The notes beneath the pieces were generated by a model, which worked only from the letters and a program-made list of their open reading frames with translations, did no database searches and was not told the origin of the DNA. A stretch of DNA of 33,174 nt from Isotricha intestinalis (lineage: Eukaryota > Ciliophora > Litostomatea > Vestibuliferida > Isotrichidae), in assembly GCA_023807065.1 (NCBI GenBank), contig JAJJLU010000538.1, positions 1-33,174 of the forward strand, read 5' to 3'. The stretch's first letter is position 1. Every line of letters starts with the position of its first letter. The translations under genes were made by a program, and so were the position numbers. Positions 17,453-27,205 of this stretch are shown piece by piece.

Positions 17453-19183
17453 TTATAAAGGAGATCTACAAGTAGGACAGAAATTCTTTTTTTTTAACCA
17501 ATTTAAAATACAATCAGAATGGAAACAATGATGACATTCTAAAAGTATATAAGGAGCTTTTATCAATTTAAAATGATTAACTTCAAATTCAAATAAAGAT
17601 GATAAAATTTCTTTGAAAGAATATCTAAATTTAATCTTTTCTTCGACTTCTTTGTTTCCATTTAATTCTTTTTTTTCTAAATCTTTTAAATTATATAAAT
17701 CTATTGTTAATTCAGTATTTTCTTTTTCTTCATTGAATAAAGATGATAAGCAAATAACACAAATTTCATTTGTTAATTGTGGATAGGAATTTAAAATTTC
17801 TTTTTTTGATTTAAAAATATCTTTTTTTTTCTTCCTTTCTGAACAAGGAATAAACCATTTTGGACCAAAAATTCGTTGAGATAATAAGAAGAGAAAAGTA
17901 ATTATATAAATTCCAATAATTGAATATATAAAGTTGGAATCTTGATTTTTAATTAAAAGAATATTTTTTTCATAAATATTGAAATAATATAAAATAAATA
18001 TTTTTGACAGAAAATAACAAAAACAAATTGAATAAGGAATTGCTATTTCATTTTCATAAATAATATTATAAATAATTTGAGGTGTAAAAGTTAAAATTGA
18101 ACTGATAAAATAATTTTCTTTTGAAAAATAAAATCTTGAAAATGATAAAAGAGAAAAAAAAGTAACAAAGAAAAAAGAAAACATAGATTTACACATAACT
18201 TTTTTTCTTATATTTGGATTATTTAATTGTTCTTTATATTTTATTCTCCAAATTAAATTAAAAAAGTTCACATCAAAATAAGGATAATTTATTATTAAAA
18301 TTATCCAAAACAATATTGTATATTTGTTTAAATTTAAAACATAATTAAATAATAATTGAATAAAACATAAATAATGTCTTATATTCTCATAAATAGTAAA
18401 TAAACAAATTCCTTCTACTAAATTTTCATTAAATCTTTTTTTTACATAAAGAGTATTTAAATCATTTAAAAAAACAATCAAAACTGAAAAAAGAAAAAAA
18501 ATAATAAAATCAAAACTATCATCATAAAACTTTTTTATTTTAAAATCACAATTTTTGATTTCTCGACAAATAGAAGATATATTTCCATTTAAAATGTTAA
18601 AATTAAATTCACTTTTTTTTTGAATCTGAAATTGCAGATCAACTGTACATAAATTTTTAGAAAAAATAGAATTAGTTATTTTTCCTGATTTAACTTTTGC
18701 TTTAAAAGACATACCAAATTCAATAGTATTTTTTTCTTCATTTTGCAAAAAATTAAAATTTTCTTTTTCTATTTCCCCAATTATACTATTCCAATTAACT
18801 AAATAGTTCTCAGTTATTTGATTTATTTCTATTTTTAAAACACTATTTTTTTTATTTTTAAAAGATAAAAATATATAATTACTATAATCATTTTCAAAAG
18901 AATATTTCCATATACCTTTATATGTATTTTCACTTAATTTTTTTAATATCGAATCTTTATCTATTATATTTATGTGTTCTTCTTCTCCTTTTTTTTGTTT
19001 TACTAAATTTCTTGATTTATTTTTGAAATCATAATTATTTAAAGAATTTCCTTCAATATAATCTAATTTATTCATTAATTTATATGAAATATAAATTGAA
19101 ATTATAATAATTATATGTAATACAATTCCATATCTATAGAAAGAATTTCTACCAAATAAAGTAGATCTCATCAGACTTATCAT
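17453..19183 (-). CDS. multi-spanning RING-H2 E3 ubiquitin ligase, Tul1/FLY1 type
   Basis: 576 codons, ATG to TAA. The order is an N-terminal membrane anchor (19-37), a beta-rich lumenal region of about 180 residues, then several hydrophobic spans from about 223 to 440. A QRIFGPKWFIP segment follows the last span, and a C-terminal RING finger ends the protein. The RING ligands are C475, C478, C550, H552, H555, C558, C569 and C572 (C3H2C3), ending CPTC. This architecture, with the aromatic GPKWFIP element between the last span and the RING, matches the Tul1 (yeast Dsc complex)/plant FLY1 family, Golgi or endosomal E3 ligases that ubiquitinate membrane proteins. One oddity is a charged insertion that puts 71 residues between the second and third zinc ligands, where 10-40 is usual. 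Its 5' end faces the 5' end of the next gene with 174 bp between. Confidence 0.82.
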   Translation of the reverse strand: MISLMRSTLFGRNSFYRYGIVLHIIIIISIYISYKLMNKLDYIEGNSLNNYDFKNKSRNLVKQKKGEEEHINIIDKDSILKKLSENTYKGIWKYSFENDYSNYIFLSFKNKKNSVLKIEINQITENYLVNWNSIIGEIEKENFNFLQNEEKNTIEFGMSFKAKVKSGKITNSIFSKNLCTVDLQFQIQKKSEFNFNILNGNISSICREIKNCDFKIKKFYDDSFDFIIFFLFSVLIVFLNDLNTLYVKKRFNENLVEGICLFTIYENIRHYLCFIQLLFNYVLNLNKYTILFWIILIINYPYFDVNFFNLIWRIKYKEQLNNPNIRKKVMCKSMFSFFFVTFFSLLSFSRFYFSKENYFISSILTFTPQIIYNIIYENEIAIPYSICFCYFLSKIFILYYFNIYEKNILLIKNQDSNFIYSIIGIYIITFLFLLSQRIFGPKWFIPCSERKKKKDIFKSKKEILNSYPQLTNEICVICLSSLFNEEKENTELTIDLYNLKDLEKKELNGNKEVEEKIKFRYSFKEILSSLFEFEVNHFKLIKAPYILLECHHCFHSDCILNWLKKKNFCPTCRSPL

Positions 19184-19357
19184 TCCTGAATAATTATTTT
19201 TTTCATCTTCCCCTATAAATAGCCTATTAATTATTTTTTACTTATTCTAATTGTTCTTTAATCTGAAACAAATTATAAAAAAAAAAGTGAAAAAAATTTG
19301 AAAAAAGGAATAATTTTTTTTGATATTAAAACTTTTATTTTATTCTTTTAATTGAAA

Positions 19358-20185
19358 ATGAAAAATATCAAAAATGGAAATCAAAAAGAATCAAAAGAAA
19401 AAGAAATAAATAACATCAAATTAAAAGAAAATATTTCCAGTTCTGATAATTCTGAAGATGAAACACCAAATAAAAATTACTCTGTTCATTTTCCAAAAGA
19501 AAAATCAAATGGTGATATAATAAAATTATATGAAGAATTTCATTTAGAACAAGCAAAAGAAAAAGAAATAGAAAATGAAAAATCATATTTTTTAGAAAAT
19601 AAAATTGAAAGAGAAGTAGAAAAACTTTTAATTGATATTTATAATCACAGATATAATAATATAAATAACAATAAAAGAAATTTAAATTCAAGATATATAA
19701 ATGAAATTAAAAAATGGGTTGGAGGAACAAAAAAAAGTAATCATATGAAAATTCTTTCAATATTAATAAAAAAACTCCATTCTCTTATTGATTATATTAA
19801 AAGAAAAATTAATTTTAAAAAGATTGAAGTAAAAGAATTAACGAAAATAAAAAATTCTATTAAATTATGTGCAAAAGATATAGAAGAAATATTTGATGTA
19901 GTTTTTGATGGAATTGGAAAACCAGGAATAGAAAATATAATATTAAATTTATTTAGAGATAAAATTCTTTCAGAAACAAAAAATTATTTAAAAGAAAATG
20001 AGTATAAAGAATTATCTAAAAATACAAAAGACAATAAACTTGCACAAAAAAGAATAGAGCTTGAAAAAGGATTTACAATAAAATATAATAATTTTAATAA
20101 AGATACTCATGATTTAGACAAAGAAAATGAATCTATTTATACAAATAAAAATAATAGTAATAATAAGAATAATAGTAACAATAAT

Positions 20186-20225
<40 letters not shown>

Positions 20226-20614
20226 TTGTTCAAAATACTAATAAAAATATTATTAATGGAATTATTACGAGTAATAGTTTATTGAAAGGATATTCTGAAG
20301 TAAAAAAATATGAAAATATTGATGATTTAGTTGATTATATTAACGAAGAGGATAAAAAGAAAAAAAGTAGAAAAAAAAAAAAAAAAAGTAAAAAAAACAA
20401 AAACACAAATGAAAATATAAATGAAAATGAGATTATTATAATTGAAAATAATTTAAATGAAAATATCATTAATAATAATGAAGAAAATTGGGATCCAATT
20501 GTTATTAATTTTAAAAATGATTTAAATCATTATTCTGATAATGAAATACAAAAAAAAATTAGACCTACTTTTAGTAAAAAATGGTTGAATAAAATAGAAA
20601 TAATGAGCAATTAA
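19358..20614 (+). CDS. Lys/Asn-rich hypothetical protein with a central helical domain
   Basis: The frame is open from a TTG at 19352, but the first ATG, 19358, is the credible start, giving 418 codons to TAA. Residues 1-75 are charged and disordered. Residues about 80-230 look like a helical domain (WVGGTKKSNHMKILSILIKK, then EDIEEIF-like helix, then GIGKPGIENIILNLFRDKIL). I do not recognise it. The rest is low complexity: a poly-Asn run made by an AAT microsatellite (20187-20223) and a poly-Lys block (about 20357-20400). It is transcribed divergently from the RING E3 gene with only 174 bp shared upstream, so the two may share a promoter region. No membrane segment is seen. Confidence 0.82.
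20187..20223 (+). repeat. (AAT)n microsatellite coding for poly-Asn
   Basis: About twelve uninterrupted AAT units, flanked by imperfect AAT/AAC/AGT units from 20148. It is in frame, so unit gain or loss changes only the poly-Asn length, which makes it a likely length polymorphism. Confidence 0.9.
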
Positions 20615-20779
20615 AAACAATAAAATGATTTGAAATAGAAAAATTAAAACTATTTTTTATTTATTTAGACTTATAATTTACATTATAAAGACAAATTTTT
20701 AATATATTTTCCATCTATTTATTTATTACCATTATAACTTTTAATTCAAAAAAAGGAAAAAAAGAAAATTAAAAAGTAT

Positions 20780-23104
20780 TTAAAATTTTTTGCTTTTGAA
20801 TTTATTTTTCTTTTCATCAAAAAAAATCAAATTATTTTTTTTCATTTCAAACTGAACGAATTTTCCTTCTTTAATTTTAATAAATTCTTTATCAATAAAA
20901 GAAGCAGTAACATTTAATTTTAAATTATCAATAAAATCAATTTGAATAAATTCATTATTATCTTTCTTAACCACAGAAACTTTATAAACATCATCACATT
21001 CTCCTTTTTTACAAGATTCACCTCCAACAAGTAAATAATTACCATTAATATTATCTAAAGGAATAATTCCAACATTAAATTTATCTAATAAAATTTTATC
21101 AGAGTTAATTTTAATTTCTATTTTTTCCCATAAATTTAATTTTTCTAAATCTAATTTTTCAACGAAAGTTTCTTTATTTTCATTAATAAAACCAAAAATA
21201 GTAAATAATATTTTTTCATTAAAAACAAATAAAGTAGAAACTTGTCTTTCTTTTTCGTTTAATTTAGGAAGCCAATTCCATTCATTTTTTTTAACATTAT
21301 ATCTTTCACAAGTATTATTATTATATCCTCCAATAACAAAAATTTCATTATTAATTATTTTATTATTTAAATATATCATTGAATGTGAACAACGTTCACT
21401 TAACATATTTGATAAACTTTCTAAACGATTTGTATAATAATCATATGAATAAAAATCACTTATACATTTTTCTTCTTTGTCTTTTCCTCCTGATATATAT
21501 AATATATTATTTATATTTATGAAAACTGAATAATGAAGAAATTTTTTAAATTTAGGATTTTTATTACGAAATTTTTTCCTTGATTCAAATTTCTTTTGTT
21601 TAGTATTATATATAATTATTTCATGAAGTAATTTTCTTTTCATTATTGTATCTAAATATATTTTTTTTGCAAAATTTCCAGTATTAATATTTTCACTTTC
21701 TGTTGGAATATTATAATAATTATTATTATTTATATCATTTATATTATTATTATTAGAATTATTAAAGTTCTTATTATTATCATCATTTAAATTATTATTG
21801 TTAATGTAAATTTCTTTATTTTCTTTTAAAGGATCATTCATATTTTTTCTTATTTCTTGAACATTTAATTTCATTTTATCATCTCTAATTGAAGTATTAT
21901 TTTCTTCAGGAAATTCTGTTATAGTATTGTTATTACTTTCAGTTTGAACTCTTGTTTGATTGGTACTTTGATAAGGAATTTTAACGTTTTTATTTTTTAT
22001 TTTCAATAATATTTTTTGTAAATCTTCATAAATTTCCTTATCAAATTTTTCACTTTCATTTTTTTCATATTCACATTCTTCATTTCTTACATCTAAATAT
22101 TTCATTAAAGCATTTTTTCCTATATTTAACTCATTTAATGTTTTTCTTAAATCTTTAAAATAATCATCATCTAATGTTATTATATCTCCATTTTTATTTT
22201 TTTGAAGAACTTTTAAATTATTTAAACAAATTAATTTAAATTTAACAAAATTATTTTTAAAATCTTCAACTTTTTCTTTAACTTTATTATCCAAATCTTC
22301 TTTAATAGTGTTTGAATAAATATGATAAGCTTCATTAATTGCATTTAATATATTTACAATTTTTTCTTGAGTATCATTATAATTACTTTCAGCATTTTCT
22401 TTTTTTAATAAAACATTAGAAATTTTTTTTTTACAATCTCTATTATTTTCTTGAATAGATAAAATAAAATTTTTCATTAAATTTTTTACAATTTCTTCAT
22501 TTGATTTAGAATAATCATATTTATCTAAAAAATCATGTGAAGAATGTTCAACCATACATAAAGCACAAAAACTTTTTGAACACTCAAAACAAAAATAATG
22601 TGCATTTTCATTTGGATGATAAATGCATTCTAACATATATTTAACTTTAGTTTCTGTACTAATTATACTTTGAGAATCATAAGGTATAATTTTTAATCTT
22701 AATGAATTTAAAGAACTATTTGTTTGATAAAAATCATCTGTATTACTTTTATTATTTAATTGATTTTGTATTTGATTTCTATATATTATTTTATTATTAT
22801 TTTCATTATTTGGAATTATTTCTTTTTCTTTTTTAATTTTGTGGTTTTTTAATAATTCAGATAATTTTATTTGATTAAAATTTGTGAAATCTTTTTCATT
22901 TAATAATACACTAAAAGATTTTGATTGTCCTAATTTATCACTTATTTTTTTTTTTAATGAACCAATGCTTATTCTGTCATTTACTTCCATATCAAATTCA
23001 CTACATGAATCTGTTAATACACAACTTAAACGAATTTTATTATCTTGACTTTCAAAAAGATTATTCATCGATTCTGAAGTGTTTAAACTTATTTTATTCT
23101 CCAT
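20780..23104 (-). CDS. ubiquitin-like / B-box zinc finger / coiled-coil / Kelch protein
   Basis: The frame opens with TTG-AAA-ATG; I take the ATG at 23104, giving 774 codons to TAA. Residues about 24-90 resemble a ubiquitin-like fold (IRLSCVLT, DMEVNDRISIGSLKKKI, LNEKDFTNF, KLSELL). A B-box zinc finger follows at 160-190, with ligands C160, H163, C172, C175, C180, C183, H187 and H190. Residues about 195-330 are coiled coil, and 385-480 an Asn-rich linker. From about 520 to 745 there are Kelch-type blades with ILYISGGKDKEE, FVIGGYNNNT, YLLVGGES and downstream Trp/Tyr positions, probably a beta-propeller. This is a TRIM-like layout without a RING, so it could be a scaffold or ubiquitin-pathway adaptor rather than a ligase. 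The first ~55 residues and its upstream region are duplicated at 25.9-26.5 kb. Confidence 0.85.
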   Translation of the reverse strand: MENKISLNTSESMNNLFESQDNKIRLSCVLTDSCSEFDMEVNDRISIGSLKKKISDKLGQSKSFSVLLNEKDFTNFNQIKLSELLKNHKIKKEKEIIPNNENNNKIIYRNQIQNQLNNKSNTDDFYQTNSSLNSLRLKIIPYDSQSIISTETKVKYMLECIYHPNENAHYFCFECSKSFCALCMVEHSSHDFLDKYDYSKSNEEIVKNLMKNFILSIQENNRDCKKKISNVLLKKENAESNYNDTQEKIVNILNAINEAYHIYSNTIKEDLDNKVKEKVEDFKNNFVKFKLICLNNLKVLQKNKNGDIITLDDDYFKDLRKTLNELNIGKNALMKYLDVRNEECEYEKNESEKFDKEIYEDLQKILLKIKNKNVKIPYQSTNQTRVQTESNNNTITEFPEENNTSIRDDKMKLNVQEIRKNMNDPLKENKEIYINNNNLNDDNNKNFNNSNNNNINDINNNNYYNIPTESENINTGNFAKKIYLDTIMKRKLLHEIIIYNTKQKKFESRKKFRNKNPKFKKFLHYSVFININNILYISGGKDKEEKCISDFYSYDYYTNRLESLSNMLSERCSHSMIYLNNKIINNEIFVIGGYNNNTCERYNVKKNEWNWLPKLNEKERQVSTLFVFNEKILFTIFGFINENKETFVEKLDLEKLNLWEKIEIKINSDKILLDKFNVGIIPLDNINGNYLLVGGESCKKGECDDVYKVSVVKKDNNEFIQIDFIDNLKLNVTASFIDKEFIKIKEGKFVQFEMKKNNLIFFDEKKNKFKSKKF

Positions 23105-24030
23105 TTTCAATTTAAATTATAGTATGTTTTTAATTTTTTATTTTTTCTTTTTATTTTTATGAAATAATTAATAATGAAAATTATTTTTATTTATTCAAGG
23201 TTTTATTAAATTAAAATTTAGTTTAATTAAGATATTATATTTTAAATATAAATATTATTATATTCAAATTAATAATGTTTTTAATTTATGTTGCTTAACT
23301 TTTTATAGATTGATTATTAAAAATAATTATTGCTTATTTCAATTCCAAATTTAACACATTGAAGAATTCTTTCTTTGAAATGAATGAAAATATAAAAAGT
23401 AACAAAGTATTAGATAAAAAATTAATAATATATTATTAAAAATATTTTATAACTGCAAAAAATTTTTTTAATATCCTTATATTATTAAAGATAATTAAAT
23501 AATTATATGCTTTTTTAATACTATATAATATCTAAAATTTACAATAAAATATTATTAATTAAATATTTAATAAAAGTAAATGTCTATTAATTTTAATTTG
23601 AAAACTGAGAAAACGGATTTTTGATTTGAATAATATCAGATGTATATTTGGAAGAAGGAACATTATGATGTATTGAACTATCTCTAAGAAAATAACAATC
23701 ATCATCATCATCTTCAATATTATAATATTTTCTTTTGATTGATATAATTGAAGGAAATTTTTTACAAGGTTTTAATTTTGCGATAATGTCTTTTGTATTA
23801 ACTTCAAATTTAATATTTTTATCATCATAAATTTCATTATTAATAAAATCTAAACTACTTCCAATATTATATTTACTAATAATATTCATATCATATTTAA
23901 TATCATCAAAAATACTGCTTTTAGTTTCTATTTTTTTTTCAATAATATATTCCTTTTTATAATTTGAAAAAGTCTTTTTTTTAATATGATATTTTTTAGA
24001 AGCAAATTCAATTATTTTATTTATATCAAA
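22940..24030. repeat. segmental duplication, source copy
   Basis: This segment runs from the 5' end of the Kelch gene, through the spacer, into the 3' part of the TBC gene. It is repeated in the same orientation at about 25890-26605. Coding parts are about 80% identical by eye, and two spacer blocks are perfectly identical: 64 bp (23306-23369 with 26237-26300) and 62 bp (23493-23554 with 26447-26508). Positions 23555-23944 are missing from the other copy. Confidence 0.88.
23105..23592. other. spacer between Kelch and TBC genes with conserved blocks
   Basis: 488 bp holding the Kelch promoter side and the TBC 3' UTR side. No gene is present. It contains the two blocks (23306-23369 and 23493-23554) that are identical in the duplicated spacer, while the flanking spacer has diverged and gained indels. 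Confidence 0.75.
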
Positions 24031-25224
24031 TAAATCATTATTTTCATCATTAAAACTTTTGAATATAGCAATTATATCACTTTCATCTTTTGCTTGTTCC
24101 AAATTTTTTTCAAAAATATCAATTATACTTAAACTTATGGAAATTATACCTTTTAATCCATTTGAAAAAATAAAATCCCAAATTTTAATTATTTTATTAT
24201 TTGAAATATTATGAATAAACAAAGTTTGAAACCATTTTGAAATCCAACATTCATCTGGAATTTCTAAAGATAAAAATAATTGATTTATTTTATTAAATTT
24301 TTTTGAAAATTCTTTATAAAAAATCCAAGTATAAAAATGAAGAAGAGGAAATTTTGGAGTAAAAAAACCTCTTATACCATATTTATCATTATAAGTTTTT
24401 GATAATAAAGAAATCATTAAATAAAAGGTTTCAATTTCATTTCCATTTGTTATAATTAATAAAAACCCTACAATAAAGTTCATTCCTTGACAATATGATA
24501 ATTCTTTATCTATTAAAGCAATAGCTTTTAATATTCTCGAAAGAGGTTTTTGCATATGTAAAAAAATATTATTTATATTATTATGTAAATCATTTTTCTT
24601 TTTGTTATTATTATTATTATCTTCATCTACTAATTCAAGATATGTTCTAGGTAAATCTTTATATATTTGATCTTCAATATTTTCTTCTAAATCATTTTTT
24701 AATATTTTATCATAAAAATCTGATAATCTAATATCTGGTATATTTGATAATATGATATATGATAAAAATCTAAAAGGAAATGGTGGTCCTTTTAAAACTC
24801 TTGATTTAAAATGTTTTTTTTTTTTTAAATAATAATTTCTTAATCCTAGCTCACTTTGAGATATTTCTGAATAGAATTTAGGATTTAAATTTATTTGACA
24901 ATATTTCTTTATACTTTTAATTATTTTATTCGATGAAATATTCGATAAAATTTTTATTTGTTCTTCTGAATAAGACATTAAATACCATTTTAGAAAATGT
25001 CTTTTTTTCACTTTATCATTTTTTATACTATTTAATATTATTTTGTATTCTTCAGTAAATTCTTTTTGATAAGTAGTTCCTTTATAATTAAAAATATAAT
25101 CATATTCTGCTTGAATTAGATAATCGTAGTCTGTAAATTTATTTATATCTTTTTCAGTCTTTGAATTATTTATTGATGAATCTGAAGAAGAATTATTTGA
25201 AGATGCTGAATCATCTTTTTTCAT
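23593..25224 (-). CDS. TBC-domain Rab GTPase-activating protein
   Basis: 543 codons, ATG to TAA. The TBC domain spans about residues 145-385. The arginine-finger motif IYKDLPR is at 187-193 (R193) and the glutamine-finger motif YCQG at 244-247 (Q246). Both dual-finger catalytic residues are present, so it should accelerate GTP hydrolysis by a Rab and so control vesicle traffic. Further family marks are KGPPFPFRFLSYIIL before the domain, LLSKTYNDKYGIRGFF, the EIPDECWISKWFQTLFI helix and IKIWDFIFSNG. A short Asn/Lys insertion lies between the two finger motifs. The N-terminus is Ser/Asn-rich and the C-terminal 130 residues are unassigned. Which Rab it acts on cannot be told. A scrap of this gene is copied at 26521-26605. 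Confidence 0.93.
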   Translation of the reverse strand: MKKDDSASSNNSSSDSSINNSKTEKDINKFTDYDYLIQAEYDYIFNYKGTTYQKEFTEEYKIILNSIKNDKVKKRHFLKWYLMSYSEEQIKILSNISSNKIIKSIKKYCQINLNPKFYSEISQSELGLRNYYLKKKKHFKSRVLKGPPFPFRFLSYIILSNIPDIRLSDFYDKILKNDLEENIEDQIYKDLPRTYLELVDEDNNNNNKKKNDLHNNINNIFLHMQKPLSRILKAIALIDKELSYCQGMNFIVGFLLIITNGNEIETFYLMISLLSKTYNDKYGIRGFFTPKFPLLHFYTWIFYKEFSKKFNKINQLFLSLEIPDECWISKWFQTLFIHNISNNKIIKIWDFIFSNGLKGIISISLSIIDIFEKNLEQAKDESDIIAIFKSFNDENNDLFDINKIIEFASKKYHIKKKTFSNYKKEYIIEKKIETKSSIFDDIKYDMNIISKYNIGSSLDFINNEIYDDKNIKFEVNTKDIIAKLKPCKKFPSIISIKRKYYNIEDDDDDCYFLRDSSIHHNVPSSKYTSDIIQIKNPFSQFSN

Positions 25225-25260
25225 TTTATTTTTTTATACTAAAAAAGTTTTATTTTTTTC

Positions 25261-25500
25261 ATAATTTTTTTTAGTTCTCTAAATATAATATTTAAATATA
25301 TCAGAGATTTTCCGGATGGGAATTATACTTATGATTTTAGTAAAGATTATGAAAATGAATTAGAAAGAGAATTGAAATATTTATTATAAAAATGGAAAAA
25401 ATAACAATTAAATTTATTAAAATTTGTTGGTAATCGAATATTTTTAGATATAAATAAAATTTTAAATTCTTTTGATGAGATCCAAAAAAAGAAAGAATAA
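25261..25500 (+). pseudogene. gene relic, 3' end, plus strand
   Basis: About 42 stop-free codons without a start run to TAA at 25387-25389, including the coding-looking DFPDGNYTYDFSKDYENELE from 25306. The same frame continues past two TAA codons as LNLLKFVGNRIFLDINKILN up to TAA at 25498-25500. Both internal stops could be former CAA (Gln). It has no ATG or intact frame and I recognise no family. Its last ~40 bp overlap, in antisense, the 3' end of the minus-strand chimeric gene. Confidence 0.4.
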
Positions 25501-26052
25501 GGTTAAATTTTGATAGAACATCTTTTTTGATGTTTTTTCTACAGATTTTTGATTATAATTTATCATATTATTGTTATTATCTTCATCAAGTGATTTAGAA
25601 ATTCTTAAATCATCTATATTTTCATTTTTACTTTTATTACCATCACTACCATTGCTTTTATCATTAAATCCATCATCATCAAAATCATTATCAAAATCAT
25701 CATCAAAATTATTATCAGAATAATCATCATCACTATCTTCATCATTTAATTCATTGTTAAAAGTTGACTTACTATTACTAGAGGATTTTTCATCAGCACC
25801 CTCTTTGAATTTTTCATTAAATTCTCTTAATATTTCTTTATTTAAAGTATAAACTTGAATATTATTTAAATTACTTTTATTTTTATTTTTTATTGTTTTT
25901 TTTAATGAACTATTGTTTATTCTTTCATTTATTTCCATATCAAATTCCCTATATGGAACTCTTACTACAGAACTTAAAAGAATTTTATTATCTTGACTTT
26001 CAAAAAGATTATTCATCGATTCTGGAGTGTTTAAATTTATTTTATTCTCCAT
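25462..26052 (-). CDS. short chimeric paralogue of the Kelch protein N-terminus with an acidic tail
   Basis: I take the ATG at 26052 (again preceded by TTG-AAA), giving 196 codons to TAA. The first ~55 residues are a clear copy of the Kelch protein start (MENKINLNTPESMNNLFESQ against MENKISLNTSESMNNLFESQ), including the beginning of the ubiquitin-like region. Homology then stops at about SLKKTI. The rest is new: a short linker, a very acidic Asp/Asn/Ser stretch (about residues 83-150), and a C-terminus that ends in a hydrophobic LFFLFLDLIKRI, partly antisense to an older plus-strand relic. The B-box and Kelch regions are absent. It could be a young functional gene with the copied promoter or an expressed pseudogene. 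The long open frame in this stop-rich genome slightly favours a real gene. Confidence 0.6.
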   Translation of the reverse strand: MENKINLNTPESMNNLFESQDNKILLSSVVRVPYREFDMEINERINNSSLKKTIKNKNKSNLNNIQVYTLNKEILREFNEKFKEGADEKSSSNSKSTFNNELNDEDSDDDYSDNNFDDDFDNDFDDDGFNDKSNGSDGNKSKNENIDDLRISKSLDEDNNNNMINYNQKSVEKTSKKMFYQNLTLFFLFLDLIKRI

Positions 26053-26605
26053 TTTCAATTTAAATTTTAGTAAGTGTTAAATTTTTATTTTTAATTTTTG
26101 TTTTTATGATTAAAAATGAAATTATGTTTTTTTTATCAAAGGTTTGATTATTTTTAATTGTCATTTAGTTTAAATCAGATATTATATTTAATATTTTTAT
26201 ATTGAAATGTTTTTTAAAATAATTGCTTAACTTTTTTAGATTGATTATTAAAAATAATTATTGCTTATTTCAATTCCAAATTTAACACATTGAAGAATTC
26301 ATTCTTTGAAATATATGAAAAAATAAAAAGTTATAAAGTATGAGATAAAAAATTTGTTTTTTTTATTTGAAATAATATATTCATTATTTATTAAAAATAT
26401 TTTATGACTAAAAAAAACTTTTTTTAATATACTTTTTAAAAAATAAAATTAAATAATTATATGCTTTTTTAATACTATATAATATCTAAAATTTACAATA
26501 AAATATTAACAAATTTTTAAATATATTCCTTTTTATAATTTGAAAAAGTCTTTTTTTAATATGATATTTTTAAGAATCAAATTCAATTATTTTATTAATA
26601 TCAAC
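25890..26605. repeat. segmental duplication, partial copy
   Basis: This is a direct-orientation copy of 22940-24030 with an internal deletion of about 390 bp corresponding to the TBC C-terminus and stop. It contains the 5' end of the chimeric gene, a duplicated spacer with two perfectly conserved blocks (26237-26300 and 26447-26508), and the TBC scrap. See the source-copy entry for coordinate pairing. Confidence 0.88.
26521..26605 (-). pseudogene. fragment of the TBC Rab-GAP gene
   Basis: About 85 bp match TBC coding sequence at 23945-24030 (start ATATATTCCTTTTTATAATT in both), with single-base indels that break the frame. The TBC gene's last ~117 codons are missing between this scrap and the conserved spacer block. 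It is non-functional debris of the duplication. Confidence 0.8.
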
Positions 26606-26841
26606 ATGACTTTCATTTAAATTTCTTTTATTTTTATTTTTTTTTTTTTTCATATAACCTGATAACTTTTTTAAAACAAGTATAATAAAATAAAACTATT
26701 TATACACAAATAAAAATTACTTTCAAATCAATGTATAAAATATAAATATAAAATTCTTGAAAATTATATATATATCTTTCAAAGATCTTATACAATTATT
26801 TTCATTTATCATCTATTTGATAAATAATTTTAACATACTCT
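26606..26841. other. intergenic, no gene seen
   Basis: AT-rich sequence with a T run near 26638-26650. Nothing is recognised. Confidence 0.5.
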
Positions 26842-27143
26842 TTATTTTTCATTCTTTTCAATATTAGAAAGCTCAATAATAGTAGTATTATCTTCCATAG
26901 AATGATTAAGAATTTTATTATTATTATTACTACCTTTTTCAGAAAGATTAATTATAATATTAGTTTTATCTCAGGGTAGAACAAGGATTAATTTGAATAT
27001 TATTATTTCTTAATTTAATATATTTTTGTTTTAACATTTTAACTAATTTTTTTAATTGATAATTTTTTATTTTTATATTTATTAAGTCCATCCTTTATAT
27101 TTTAATTGGAATTTTAATGTATCAATATATTCTTCATGAAATC
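26842..27143 (-). pseudogene. short gene relic, frameshifted
   Basis: Three adjacent coding-looking blocks on the minus strand lie in different frames: EEYIDTLKFQLKYKGWT, then QLKKLVKMLKQKYIKLRNNN followed by PCSTLR, then DKTNIIINLSEKG through SMEDNTTIIELSNIEKNEK to TAA at 26842-26844. Single-base shifts separate them, and no GT-AG intron would join them cleanly. It is a probable decayed helical-protein gene of unknown family. The boundaries and even the interpretation are tentative. Confidence 0.4.
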
Positions 27144-27205
27144 AAAAAATAATAATTATTTTTTAAAATAACAAAAAATTTGTTTAAATATTAAAATATA
27201 AAAAT

